Of a DNA stretch of 64,000 bases, positions 45,409 to 55,500 are shown piece by piece. A program made the translations under genes and the position numbers. Source of the DNA: JBEVJC01 sp040510375 (GTDB taxonomy: Bacteria > Bacteroidota > Bacteroidia > Chitinophagales > Chitinophagaceae). Within the stretch, counting starts at the first letter, position 1, and every line of letters starts with the position of its first letter. The stretch lies in the NCBI GenBank assembly GCA_040510375.1, contig JBEVJC010000006.1, forward strand, positions 62,001 through 126,000. Reading direction: 5' to 3'. The notes under the pieces were generated by a model. It was not told where the DNA came from. It was given only the letters and a program-made list of their open reading frames with translations, and did no database searches.

Positions 45409-45416
45409 TAAATTTG
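45409..45416 (+). promoter_or_regulatory. -7 box for trxA
   Basis: TAAATTTG, a full match to TAnnTTTG, 47 bases before the trxA ATG. A second match, TAATTTTG, lies at 45278-45285 and could be an additional upstream promoter. No clear -33 TTG stands at the right distance from either. The region 45193-45463 otherwise holds no gene. Confidence 0.5.
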
Positions 45417-45463
45417 CAACCCTGGCACCATAACAAGTAACAACAAAAATAAACTACGATAAA

Positions 45464-45781
45464 ATGGCAAAAGAATTCAATGACTCCAACTTCCAGACTG
45501 ACGTGCTGGCTTCTGATCAACTGACTGTAATAGATTTCTGGGCTGAATGGTGTGGACCATGTCGTGCAATCGGACCAGTTATCGAAGAACTCTCCAAAGA
45601 ATATGATGGTAAGGTGAATATCGGAAAGGTTAACGTGGATAACAATCCGCAGGTATCTTCCAACTATGGTATTACCTCGATCCCTGCGATCCTGTTCATC
45701 AAAGGAGGCCAGGTTGTTGACAAGCTGGTTGGTGCACAGCCAAAAGGCAATTTTGTTAAAAAGATCGAAGCGCATATCTAA
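45464..45781 (+). CDS. trxA: Thioredoxin
   Basis: A 105-residue cytoplasmic thioredoxin with the redox motif AEWCGPCRA (Cys at about 33 and 36), cis-Pro in SIPAILF (~76) and the conserved [13 protein letters not shown]. No signal peptide. It has its own promoter box upstream and a terminator downstream, so it is monocistronic. Confidence 0.97.
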   Translation: MAKEFNDSNFQTDVLASDQLTVIDFWAEWCGPCRAIGPVIEELSKEYDGKVNIGKVNVDNNPQVSSNYGITSIPAILFIKGGQVVDKLVGAQPKGNFVKKIEAHI

Positions 45782-45802
45782 GCACTTCCTTTAATATACT
45801 GT

Positions 45803-45838
45803 AACCCCGTACGGCTTTCGCTGGAACGGGGTTTTTTA
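45803..45838 (+). terminator. Rho-independent terminator of trxA
   Basis: An eight-base stem AACCCCGT/ACGGGGTT with a loop of about 15 bases, followed by six T, starting 21 bases after the trxA stop. Confidence 0.85.
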
Positions 45839-46014
45839 TGCCTGATCCGCCTTTTGACGGGATTTTTTCATGGGCTATTCGTTTTAACAGGGACTGTTTT
45901 TTATTACCCCCCGCCCCTGTTGAAGGATACCTGCGAAGCAATACCTATTGGTACACCCATTAAAACAACAGTCATGTTATTATTTACAGAATGGATGCGG
46001 AGGTTATAGCCAGG

Positions 46015-47289
46015 TCATTCTATTGGAAGAATAATTTCAGCAGTTTTGGGTTGTGCATTGGGTTGGTGTTTATACCTGAACATAAACAGGAACAGGATAG
46101 CGACCACCAGTGAGTAGCCTGCAAAACTGATCCAGATCCCGAACCATTCTTCGTTACCGTTGGCATCAAGGAAATAGTTCTGGATCAGCCAGCCACTTAC
46201 CGTACTTCCAATCACTGCTCCGATTCCGTTTGTCATCATCATAAATAATCCCTGGGCGCTTGCGCGGATTTTCGGTACCGTTTCATTTTCCACAAACAGC
46301 GAACCTGATATATTAAAAAAGTCGAAAGCCATTCCGTAAACAATGCAGGAAAGCACAATCATCCATAACCCGGGACCGGGATCGCCATAGGCAAAAAGCC
46401 CGAAGCGTAAGATCCATGCGATCATGCTGAACAGCATCACCTGTTTAATGCCAAATCGTTTCAGGAAAAACGGAATGGCAAGTATGAATAATGTTTCCGA
46501 AATCTGGGAAATGGAAATGATAATTGCTGAATGACGGACAACAAACAAATCCCTATAAGCAGGCACCGATTCAAAATCATGCAGGAATGTGGTGCCGTAT
46601 GCGTTGGTCAGTTGTAAGGCGGCACCAAGAAGGATGGCAAAGAGAAAGAACACGGCCATCTTGCGTTGTTTGAAAAGTGTAAAGGCCTGAAGTCCCATTT
46701 GTGAAACAAGGGTACCTGTACTCTGGGCTTTTAATGGCGGTGGACAGGCTGGAAGGGTGAATGCATAAAACCCGAGGAAAAGCGAGGCAGCACCAGCGAG
46801 GTAGAACTGGTTGGGGGATGTTTCAAATCCAAGCAGGCTGACCGCCCACTCTGCCACAATAAATCCAATGGTTCCCCAAACCCTGATGGGAGGATAACTC
46901 TTTACCACATCAGCACCTTTTTTCTTCAAGGCAGTATACGATACCGTAATCGCAAGTGCAAGTGTGGGCATATAAAAAACCATATTCAGGAGCATCACCC
47001 AGAAAAATGTCTTTGGATCACCAACAGAAGGCAGTGTAAAAAGGGTTAATGCACCACCGATATGCAGCACGCCGTATAGTTTTTCTGCATTGAATTTCCG
47101 GTCGGCCAGGATCCCCGTAATCGCCGGCATAAACAGGGACGCAATTCCCATGGTGGAAAAAATGATCCCAAAATCAGTATTGTCCCATTGTTTGTACTGG
47201 AACCAGAAACTTCCGATCGTTATCAGCCAGGCACCCCAGATAAAGAACTGGAGAAATCCCATAATTATCAGCCGCAGCTTAATGCTCAT
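46015..47289 (-). CDS. Nucleoside:H+ symporter, MFS (NupG/XapB-like)
   Basis: A 424-residue transporter with 12 predicted membrane segments. The N terminus MSIKLRLIIMGFLQFFIWGAWLITIG and FMPAITGILADRKFNAEKLYG are typical of the NupG-like nucleoside:proton symporter family (NHS). It probably imports nucleosides driven by protons; substrate range is inferred from family. It is flanked by unrelated genes and lies divergent from mqnE. Confidence 0.9.
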   Translation of the reverse strand: MSIKLRLIIMGFLQFFIWGAWLITIGSFWFQYKQWDNTDFGIIFSTMGIASLFMPAITGILADRKFNAEKLYGVLHIGGALTLFTLPSVGDPKTFFWVMLLNMVFYMPTLALAITVSYTALKKKGADVVKSYPPIRVWGTIGFIVAEWAVSLLGFETSPNQFYLAGAASLFLGFYAFTLPACPPPLKAQSTGTLVSQMGLQAFTLFKQRKMAVFFLFAILLGAALQLTNAYGTTFLHDFESVPAYRDLFVVRHSAIIISISQISETLFILAIPFFLKRFGIKQVMLFSMIAWILRFGLFAYGDPGPGLWMIVLSCIVYGMAFDFFNISGSLFVENETVPKIRASAQGLFMMMTNGIGAVIGSTVSGWLIQNYFLDANGNEEWFGIWISFAGYSLVVAILFLFMFRYKHQPNAQPKTAEIILPIE

Positions 47290-47425
47290 CTTACTTGTTT
47301 TAAATGATGCAGAAGATGATTTGAAGATAAGGATTAAAATGATCGGAGTCCTGTTGCGCCGTTGGGATCCGGAACGAAATAATCATCCAGAACTTTCTCC
47401 CCCATTGCTTGTTATGGAATGATCG

Positions 47426-47433
47426 TACATTTG
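47426..47433 (+). promoter_or_regulatory. -7 box for mqnE
   Basis: TACATTTG, a full TAnnTTTG match, with TTG at 47405-47407 (18-base spacing) as -33 element. The mqnE ATG is 20 bases after the box. Confidence 0.65.
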
Positions 47434-47452
47434 CACCGGAAAAACAGTCCCT

Positions 47453-48625
47453 ATGTCCACACCAACGAGTCCCATTGTCCAGTTACTTCCCCTCGACCAC
47501 CAGCTGGCTGCTATTGCCGGAAAAGTAGGGCGTCAGGAACGCATCACCGATGAAGAATGCCTGCTGCTTTTTGAAAAAGCCAGTCTTCCGTTTGTCGGTT
47601 CACTGGCCAACCAGATCAGGGAACGCAAACATGGCGATATAACCTACTTCAACCGCAACTTCCATATAGAGCCAACCAATGTATGTATCTATTCCTGCCA
47701 TTTCTGTTCCTACAGCCAACTGTATGCCCATCGGGATGAAGGCTGGGAACTGACCATGCAGCAGATGCTCGATATTGTAAAGAGTTATGATGGAAAACCG
47801 GTAACTGAAGTACATATTGTGGGAGGCGTGCATCCCAAAATGAACCTGGAATTTTTTGGCGAACTGATGCGAAAGATCAAGGCCCACCGCCCCGATCTGC
47901 ACATCAAGGGATTCACCGCTGTTGAACTGGATTATATGTTCCGCAAAGGGAAAAAAACGGTGGAAGAAGGGATGAAATACCTGCACGAAGCCGGACTCGA
48001 TTCCATGCCTGGCGGAGGTGCCGAGATCTTCCATCCCGAAGTGAGGGAAAAGATCTGTGCCGACAAAGTAGATGGAGAAGGCTGGCTGAAGATCCATGAA
48101 ACCGCCCACCTGAATAACATGTTTACCAACGCAACAATGTTATACGGCCATGTTGAAAATTACAGCCACCGGGTTGACCATATGTCGAAGCTGCGTGCGT
48201 TGCAGGATAAGACCGGCGGATTCAATACGTTTATCCCGCTCAAATTCCGCAACAAGGATAACGATATGAGTCATATCCAGGAATCCACACTGGTGGAAGA
48301 CATGAAAATGTATGCCATTGCAAGGATCTACCTGGATAATTTCCCGCACCTGAAAGCTTACTGGCCAATGTTGGGAAGACAGAACGCACAACTTACTTTA
48401 TCGTTTGGCGTAAATGATATTGACGGTACTATCGACGATACCACAAAGATCTATTCTATGGCCGGTTCAGAAGAACAGACGCCATCGATGAATACAGCGC
48501 AACTGGTTACCCTGATTAAACAGGCAAGACGCAGGCCCGTTGAACGTGGCACCCTTTACAATGTAATCAGGGATTATGATTCGGTAGATCTTTCAGAAAT
48601 TGAGTCAAATCCTTTGTTGAATTAA
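47453..48625 (+). CDS. mqnE: Aminofutalosine synthase MqnE
   Basis: Radical SAM enzyme of the futalosine route to menaquinone, joining SAM-derived adenosyl and 3-[(1-carboxyvinyl)oxy]benzoate. The 390-residue protein has the CxxxCxxC cluster motif in NVCIYSCHFCSY (~77-88), GGVHPKMNLEFF, MPGGGAEIFHPEVREKI (~185-201) and FIPLKFRNKDNDMSH (~260). These distinguish it from MqnC. No other mqn gene is in the window. The gene converges on sdaA, with a possible short hairpin (GGCAA/TTGCC) at 48633-48647 between them. Confidence 0.92.
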   Translation: MSTPTSPIVQLLPLDHQLAAIAGKVGRQERITDEECLLLFEKASLPFVGSLANQIRERKHGDITYFNRNFHIEPTNVCIYSCHFCSYSQLYAHRDEGWELTMQQMLDIVKSYDGKPVTEVHIVGGVHPKMNLEFFGELMRKIKAHRPDLHIKGFTAVELDYMFRKGKKTVEEGMKYLHEAGLDSMPGGGAEIFHPEVREKICADKVDGEGWLKIHETAHLNNMFTNATMLYGHVENYSHRVDHMSKLRALQDKTGGFNTFIPLKFRNKDNDMSHIQESTLVEDMKMYAIARIYLDNFPHLKAYWPMLGRQNAQLTLSFGVNDIDGTIDDTTKIYSMAGSEEQTPSMNTAQLVTLIKQARRRPVERGTLYNVIRDYDSVDLSEIESNPLLN

Positions 48626-48683
48626 GATGCCCGGCAATGGAGTTGCCTTGTTATAATTCCGGAGAAGCCGTCTTTCAATCAAT

Positions 48684-50123
48684 CTAACATTCCGGTAAAC
48701 TTAACGGCACATTGATGGCGAGCCCGCCGTCAGCAGTCTCCTTATATTTATGGTTCATATCCTGTGCCGTATCCCACATCGTTTTCACCACGGCATCGAG
48801 TGATACTTTTGCGAAGTCGGGCATACTTTGCATCGCCAGCTGGGAAGCGGTGATCGCCTTTATGGCACCCATGGTATTCCTTTCGATACAGGGCACCTGT
48901 ACCAGTCCACCAATAGGATCGCAGGTCATACCCAGGTGATGCTCCATGGCAATCTCTGCAGCCATCATCGCCTGACGCTGACTGCCTCCCGAACCTGCTG
49001 TCAGTGCCGCTGCTGCCATTGCCGATGACACCCCGATCTCTGCCTGGCAACCACCCATTGCTGCTGAAATGGTAGCTCCCTTTTTGAAAATACTACCGAT
49101 CTCTGATGCGGTGAGCAGAAAATTCATCACCATGTCTTCATTGTCTTCCATCCTATTCCGGTTCCCGAAAATTACATGGTAGAACAACACAGCGGGGATT
49201 ACCCCTGCGGCACCATTGGTGGGTGCGGTTACCACGCGACCGAAAGCTGCATTTTCCTCGTTGACTGCAAGGGCAAAACAACTCACCCAATCAAGGATAT
49301 AATTAAAACTATTTCCGCCTTCCCTGATCAGTTGCACCCATTCTTCGAAATTGTTATATGTTTTTGAACCAATCAGTTTTTTTGAAAGACCGGGTGCACG
49401 ACGCCGTACATTAAGTCCTCCCGGAAGTATACCTTCTTTATGCGCGCCACGGTACACACATTCCTTCATCACTTTCCAGATCTGGCGAAGTCCCTCCCGG
49501 GTCTCTGTTTCCGGTCGCCAGGCATTCTCATTTTCCAATACAATATCGTGAATGGACATTCCGGTCCTGATGCACCATTGCAGCAGGTCGGCCGATGCGT
49601 TTATCGGAAAAGGAAGAACTACTGCACCTCCAACGGCATCGAGCTCCCCCTCTTTTTTGACAAACCCTCCACCGATTGAATAATAAGTTTCAGCAATGGA
49701 ATCACCATTTTCCAGCGTTGCCAGGAAACAAAGGGCATTGGAATGATAAGGAAGTGATTCGGTAACCAGGTATTCAATATCGTTTATGGGATCAAAACGG
49801 ATCTCCCTGGCACCGCCCAGCCGGAGTTCCCTGCGGGTGGCAATGTCCTTAAGTTTTGGAATGATCCGGTCTACCGGTACCACTACCGGGTCTTCACCGC
49901 TGAGACCAAGCTGCACGGCCATATCTGTGCCGTGGCCAACACCGGTCTTGGCAAGTGAACCATATAATAATACACGCACACTGGTTACCTGTTCCATGAA
50001 ATCCATCTGGACAAGTGTCTGCACAAAACGTTGTGCGGCACGCCAGGGACCAAGCGTATGGGAACTTGAAGGACCGACACCGATCTTAAAAATGTCAAAA
50101 ACGGAAAGAGGTTCGTAAAGCAA
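48684..50123 (-). CDS. sdaA: L-serine ammonia-lyase, iron-sulfur type, single chain
   Basis: Converts L-serine to pyruvate and ammonia with a 4Fe-4S cluster. The 479-residue single chain joins the beta domain ([24 protein letters not shown] at the N terminus) and the alpha domain ([17 protein letters not shown], then [40 protein letters not shown]). The Cys in CDPIGG and VPC are cluster ligands. The start is a TTG at 50123: no ATG fits before the conserved N terminus, and a TAGTTTTG promoter box lies 16 bases upstream. Confidence 0.94.
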   Translation of the reverse strand: MLYEPLSVFDIFKIGVGPSSSHTLGPWRAAQRFVQTLVQMDFMEQVTSVRVLLYGSLAKTGVGHGTDMAVQLGLSGEDPVVVPVDRIIPKLKDIATRRELRLGGAREIRFDPINDIEYLVTESLPYHSNALCFLATLENGDSIAETYYSIGGGFVKKEGELDAVGGAVVLPFPINASADLLQWCIRTGMSIHDIVLENENAWRPETETREGLRQIWKVMKECVYRGAHKEGILPGGLNVRRRAPGLSKKLIGSKTYNNFEEWVQLIREGGNSFNYILDWVSCFALAVNEENAAFGRVVTAPTNGAAGVIPAVLFYHVIFGNRNRMEDNEDMVMNFLLTASEIGSIFKKGATISAAMGGCQAEIGVSSAMAAAALTAGSGGSQRQAMMAAEIAMEHHLGMTCDPIGGLVQVPCIERNTMGAIKAITASQLAMQSMPDFAKVSLDAVVKTMWDTAQDMNHKYKETADGGLAINVPLSLPEC

Positions 50124-50139
50124 GATGGATATTTGATGG

Positions 50140-50147
50140 CAAAACTA
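50140..50147 (-). promoter_or_regulatory. -7 box for sdaA
   Basis: TAGTTTTG on the minus strand matches TAnnTTTG. The TTG start of sdaA is 17 bases downstream of its last base, giving a leader of about ten bases and supporting the non-ATG start. Confidence 0.55.
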
Positions 50148-50161
50148 CAATTAAAAGCCAT

Positions 50162-50638
50162 CTACTGTACGTCGTACAGGGTAATATCAAAATACAATAT
50201 TGAATTACCGGGTATGGTATAGTAATCTTCACAACCATAGGCCTGCGATGAAGGCACAATCAGTTTAATGCGGCCGCCTTCCCCGATCAGCGGGATACCG
50301 ATCTGCCAGCCTTCTATCAGGCCCTTGAGTGGCCATGCAGGTTCCAGTATAGTATTATTGGGAGTAGTCCTCTCATCAAAAGTTACACCGTTCAGGAGCT
50401 TACCCGTGTAAGTAATAGAGATCTGCGAATTGACAGTTGGTTTGATACCTGAGCCTGAATCGATGATCTGGTAATACAACCCAGATGAATGTTTGGAAGC
50501 AATGATTCCGTTTGCGGCTGCAAAAGCGAGTATTTGCGGTTCTTCCCGGCTTGCAGACCGGATTTTGCAATCTTTTTTACAATTAGTGAAGACGATAAGG
50601 GTACTGAGCAGAATGACGAGAACGGTGAAATTTTTCAA
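50162..50638 (-). CDS. FKBP-type peptidyl-prolyl isomerase, lipoprotein
   Basis: A 158-residue exported prolyl isomerase. Signal peptide with lipobox TNCK (Cys20), then an FKBP domain: SGSGIKPTVNSQISITYTGKL, NGVTFDERT, LKGLIEGWQIGIPLIGEGGRIKLIVPSSQAYG and a final NSILYFDITLYDV. It would act on envelope proteins. The start is a TTG at 50638; there is no in-frame ATG upstream and no other Met before the lipobox. It is 38 bases upstream of the sdaA promoter region on the same strand as sdaA. Confidence 0.88.
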   Translation of the reverse strand: MKNFTVLVILLSTLIVFTNCKKDCKIRSASREEPQILAFAAANGIIASKHSSGLYYQIIDSGSGIKPTVNSQISITYTGKLLNGVTFDERTTPNNTILEPAWPLKGLIEGWQIGIPLIGEGGRIKLIVPSSQAYGCEDYYTIPGNSILYFDITLYDVQ

Positions 50639-50697
50639 TGCTGTTAGATTTCAATTATAACATGTATGACAATGGGCTAACCTTTAACGCTGCAACA

Positions 50698-51024
50698 TTA
50701 CGAAATATATGTCTTATCCTTTTTGTTCAGCAGCTCGCGGTAGTATTGCTCATTGATATCCCAGCGATGTTTTGCAGAAAATAACGTGATGAATATGATA
50801 ATGCATACGGCTGCGATAAAAATGGTGAGCATCAGTGAGGGCGAAATGGAATGGATCTCCATATCGGCCCGTTTGTACCATCCCGAGAAAAAATTGATCA
50901 CGATACCCAGTACAATACCCACCCCCAGGGGTAATCCCACCAGGAGCTGCCGGAAACGTAATCTTTTCTTCAAACGGTTCACCTCCCAATACTCCAGGAA
51001 CGACTTTTCTTCTTTTGAAAGCAT
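50698..51024 (-). CDS. Small membrane protein of unknown function
   Basis: A 108-residue protein with a charged N terminus (MLSKEEKSFLEYWEVNRLKKRLRFRQ) and two predicted membrane helices (~29-47 and ~63-83), ending in a charged cytoplasmic tail. I do not recognise a named family. The ATG at 51024 is preferred over a TTG at 51030. It is divergent from the CCDC81-HU protein across about 80 bases. Confidence 0.75.
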   Translation of the reverse strand: MLSKEEKSFLEYWEVNRLKKRLRFRQLLVGLPLGVGIVLGIVINFFSGWYKRADMEIHSISPSLMLTIFIAAVCIIIFITLFSAKHRWDINEQYYRELLNKKDKTYIS

Positions 51025-51106
51025 CTGCAAAATTAAGAATTAAGGGGGCAGACTTGCAATAACAGAATGAATTATATATCTTTAGGCAACAAAATCCATC
51101 AGTGCT

Positions 51107-52015
51107 GTGAAACTGACATCCTTAATAATCCATTATCTCTACACCAACCAACGGCTCGACCTGCCTGGTATCGGCACCTTTATACTCGACCGTTCCGTTG
51201 TATCACAACTAGACAATCCCAAACACCGTGTTCCGATTACCGAAGGCATTACTTTCGAGAGTAAACCAGGTCTGCCCGAATCGGAAGAACTGATCTCTTA
51301 TATTTCGTCGGAAACAGGTAAAATGCGATCACTGGCAAGCGCGGACCTTGAGTCAGAAATCCAGACTGTCAAACAATTCCTGAATATCGGTAAAGCCTTT
51401 ACATTCGAAGGCCTTGGTACACTGGTTCGCCGGCCCACCGGTGAAGTTGAATTTTCACCTGCCTTCCTGATTCCTGAAACATCGAGACCAGTACCAGCCA
51501 CCGGACATTTTTCTGAAAGGCAGGAACCTGCAAAAAAATATGAATCCTTCTTAACTGAAACAAAGAAGGTAGTTAATGTATCCAGACCTGTCCTTACCGG
51601 TCTCGTTATCGGTGGAATCCTGCTGGCTATCGTTGCGGGTTACCTGATTTCACGACCAGGCAGTAAAGACTCATCCGATACCGCAGCTGCTGCAGCTTCA
51701 CTTCCACAGGATACTACCCCCACTCCGGAAACAACGGCGATTGTTTCTTCTACACCGGTCATTAAAACGGATCAGGTTAAAACAAAACAGTCCAGCAACT
51801 ACAAATACATACTTGAAGTAGCTAAAAGTGCTCGCGCTTTTAAACGCTATAAACAACTTCGCACCAATCTCTGGGAAGTGGAACTGGAAACAAAGGATTC
51901 GGTTGATTACAAACTTGTACTCAAACTGCCTTCCATGAATGCAGATACTACACGTATCGTTGACTCTCTCACCGCCATGCTTGGAAGAAAAGTTTATATT
52001 GAGCACCAAAACTAA
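51107..52015 (+). CDS. CCDC81-HU-like membrane protein with C-terminal SPOR-like region
   Basis: A 302-residue protein. The N-terminal ~130 residues hold two HU-like modules as in the bacterial CCDC81 family (IIHYLYTNQRLDLPGIGTFIL and KAFTFEGLGTLVR). A membrane helix (~165-182, GLVIGGILLAIVAGYLI) follows, then a Thr/Ser-rich linker and a C-terminal module (~225-302) with the size and strand pattern of a SPOR domain. This layout suggests a link between a cytoplasmic HU-like domain and the cell wall. The start is GTG. It overlaps the next gene by one base (TAATG). The domain assignment is by eye. Confidence 0.78.
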   Translation: MKLTSLIIHYLYTNQRLDLPGIGTFILDRSVVSQLDNPKHRVPITEGITFESKPGLPESEELISYISSETGKMRSLASADLESEIQTVKQFLNIGKAFTFEGLGTLVRRPTGEVEFSPAFLIPETSRPVPATGHFSERQEPAKKYESFLTETKKVVNVSRPVLTGLVIGGILLAIVAGYLISRPGSKDSSDTAAAAASLPQDTTPTPETTAIVSSTPVIKTDQVKTKQSSNYKYILEVAKSARAFKRYKQLRTNLWEVELETKDSVDYKLVLKLPSMNADTTRIVDSLTAMLGRKVYIEHQN

Positions 52016-52515
52016 TGTCGCGTCCTTCAGCTATTCACTGGATAAACAGGTATAATATGGCCACCCATGTGGAAGGTGGTTCATTCGTAGAAATATACCG
52101 CTCCCCGCTCATTCTTCCACAATCATCAATACCCGCATTCAACGGGCCACGCCGGGCCAGCACACATATTTACTTTCTGCTGCAACAGGGCCAGCATTCT
52201 TCATTTCACCGTATCCTTTCCGATGAGTTATGGCATTTTTATGAAGGTGACCCCTTAAACATTTATGAAATTGATCCTTCCGGCCAACTGACTGTTCATC
52301 ACCTGGGCAGACAAACCGGAAACGAATTCTTTACAGTGATCCAGGCCGGATCATGGTTTGCCGCAGAACCGGAAGGTCAGGGCGAATACAGCCTGGTGGG
52401 ATGCACCGTGGCACCAGGGTTCGATTTTAATGATTTTGAGCTGGCCAGGAAAGCATCACTGATTTCTATGTATGGCGAACACAGGGAATTAATAAACCGT
52501 CTTGCAAACGACTAA
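52015..52515 (+). CDS. DUF985 cupin-like protein
   Basis: A 166-residue protein of the DUF985 family, an RmlC-like cupin fold. Conserved segments: THVEGGSFVEIYRS, STHIYFLLQQGQHSSFHRILSDELWHFYEGDPL and VAPGFDFNDFELA. Function is not established for the family; sugar or metal binding is possible. It is translationally coupled to the CCDC81-HU gene by a TAATG junction and converges on the galactan operon with a six-base gap. Confidence 0.88.
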   Translation: MSRPSAIHWINRYNMATHVEGGSFVEIYRSPLILPQSSIPAFNGPRRASTHIYFLLQQGQHSSFHRILSDELWHFYEGDPLNIYEIDPSGQLTVHHLGRQTGNEFFTVIQAGSWFAAEPEGQGEYSLVGCTVAPGFDFNDFELARKASLISMYGEHRELINRLAND

Positions 52516-52521
52516 CGTTTA

Positions 52522-55500
52522 TTATTTTAAAAACCGGTTCGACAATTCATCATACTTCAGCAACAGCTCATTTGCTTTCCCACTTTTATCAAAGATAGAT
52601 TCCCAGGTACTCAATGGTTCCCAGATACACGTACCCTTGCCCCTGCCACCCGGAACATCAAAAGCGATCCGGTTCACATCGTCTTTCAGTTGTGAATACT
52701 CCACAACGATCACATCCCGGTCGTACCTCGACGAAAGATCAGCCAGGTTATCGCGAAGATCATCCGGAGTGCCATGCCACATGGGATAATAGGATTCACC
52801 GATTACATCAAAATGAACACCCCTTGCCAGCATCTGGTCAATAAAGAAAGCCGACTCATCATGCTGTCCACCCAATGCAACATGCATCAGCATGATTGTT
52901 TGTGGTGCAACATTCTTTACCGCCGATGTGCCCGCCTTTATCAGCCTCGCCAGCTGATCGGGATTTTTGATATTACCATCTGGCCATACCATTCCATGAT
53001 TTATCTCATTCCCTACCTGTACCATATCAGGTATAGTACCCTGTGCAGCCAGCGCCTTCATCACCTTAGCTGTAAAATCATACAACTCCTGCTCCACCTG
53101 TTCAAAGCTCTTCCCTTTCCATGCAGCGGGCTTAAACTGTTTACCCGGATCTGCCCAGGTATCACTATAATGGAAATCCAGCAGCAGCTTCATTCCTGCC
53201 GCCTTCACCCGCTTAGCCATTTGTAATGTATGGGCCAGGTCACAGAAACCTTTACCCGGAGAATAACCGCTGTCAGCTGCAGGATCATTGAAAATCCGCA
53301 GGCGGATATAATTGAATCCATGTGATTTTAAAATACTGATTGCATCTTTCTCCTGACCGGCATCGGTGAACCTGACACCCTTTGCTTCCAGTTCCGGAAG
53401 GAATGAAATATCGGCTCCCATCATTTTTTCCGTGACCCGTATTTTTGCCTGTTCACCGGTGAGCCGGAATTTTTTATTATCAGTATACACAGCAGTATTA
53501 ACAGGTGAAACAGTAACAATATCCGTACTGCCCGGTTGCAGTCCCACGGCGCTTGCTGTGAACTTTATTGTGGATGCACTTCTTCCCGATTGAACAATCA
53601 CCTGGTTTTTGCCATTGAACAATCTTCGCTGCCAGGCACCGTCCATACATTTGTCCGCTTCATGGCTGGATGGATCACCATTACCCACCCCGATGATTTT
53701 TGCATCACCTTCCAGTTTAAACTGAATCAGGTTATCGGCATCCGGCACTTCTCTTCCCTGGCGGTCAACCACCGATACATTGATAATACTTACATCTTTT
53801 CCATCGGCCATCATTGTTGTTTTGTATGGCACGATAAGGACTTCTGCCGGCGCACCGGTTGTTTCCACTTTCGCAGTGATCTTCCTGCCCTTCCTGAAAG
53901 CAATGGCTTCCAGTTTTCCTGGTTCATAATTTACTTTCCAGTTGAGATGCCCGTTCACCGGCATTAATTTTTTACCAAGGCTTTTTCCATTCAGGAATAA
54001 CTCCACATCATCCGCATTTGAATTCACCCATACATCAACAGTATCCTGTCTGGAACCCCATGTTTTTACACGGTTCCAGTGCGGACTGATATGCAGAACG
54101 TCTTTATCCGACCACCAAGATTGGTAATAATAATAGATATTCTTGGGGAAGCCACACACATCCATCACACCAAAATGGGAATTGATATTGGGCCATTGGA
54201 ATGGAGTTGGCTCACCACGGTAATCGAAACCGGTCCACACAAAACCACCCGCCCAATACGAATTGGTTGCAGCAAGCGGCCACCACTCTTCCGCACGGCT
54301 GGCCCACCATGGTGCAGTAATATCCTGGTCGGGCAGATAACCACGCAGGCTATCCTTTACATACATACCCCTGGTGGTCACCGTACTTCCCATTTCTGTT
54401 CCGATGATTGGTTGTGCCGGGTGCGACTTCTGGTAATCAGAAACAGCAAAATGGCGATAGTTGAATCCACGTACCGGGATCACTTCGTTAACCCCGTTGA
54501 ACACATTGGGCAGATCCGCAGCATAGGTGCTGGTCCTGGAAGGATCAAGCTCCATCTGTTTTGCCAGTAAGGTCTGCGCAATACGTTTACCATAACTGGT
54601 GGTCTGGATCCAACCTTCTTCATTACCGATCGACCACATAAATACAGATGCATGGTTGCGGTCACGTTTTATTAACCGTTCAAACTGATCAAGATATTCG
54701 GGACTACTGTTCAATAACCGTTGTTCATCCATTACCAGCATACCGAGACTATCACAGGCTTCGAGTAATTCCTTAGCGGGTGCGTGATGGCTGGTACGGT
54801 AAGCATTGGACCCGAGATTTTTTAATAACCCGATACGGTAATAATGCAGGTAGTCAGGCAAGGCAGAGCCAAGCCCGGCATGATCCTGATGATTATTTGT
54901 CCCTAAAAGTTTAACGTGTTTACCATTCAGCAATAAACCCTGGGTGTTTATACTGATGGTTCTGATACCAAAGCGTTCCTTTTTCTCGTCAACCACACGG
55001 CCTGCCGTACTTACAGTTGCCACTACCCGGTACAGGTAAGGATCTTCGAGCGACCACTCCCTGATATTCTTTAACGCAAGCGACTGCACCATCACCGCCT
55101 GTTTACCTGCTCCAATAGAAACAGGGCGGGGTGTACTCCTTCCAATTATATTACCTGCACGGTCGGTTACATAAAATCCCACCTGGCTGTTCGCCGTTAC
55201 TGCAGCATTGTTTTCAATGGTCATTTCCAGTTTTACCGTTGCATTTTTTCCCTGCACAGATGTTTGCACAAACAAACCGTTTTCCGCGATATGCTGGTTG
55301 GCAAAGGATTCCAGCCATACATGCCGGTAAATACCGGCGCCCTCATAAAACCAGCCCTCGTACTGGGTTGCATCGGCCCTTACCACAAGTGTATTTTTTC
55401 CACGGAAATTTATATAGTCGGTTATATCGTAGGTTACACCCACATACCCACTCAGGTTATTGCCCAGGTAAAAACCATTCAGCCAGATTTTTGCATCACG

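Noticed and set aside
45884..45905. Short AACAG/CTGTT hairpin with T run considered as terminator of the nucleoside carrier
   Set aside because: The stem is only five bases with a three-base loop and lies over 100 bases from the stop; too weak to annotate.
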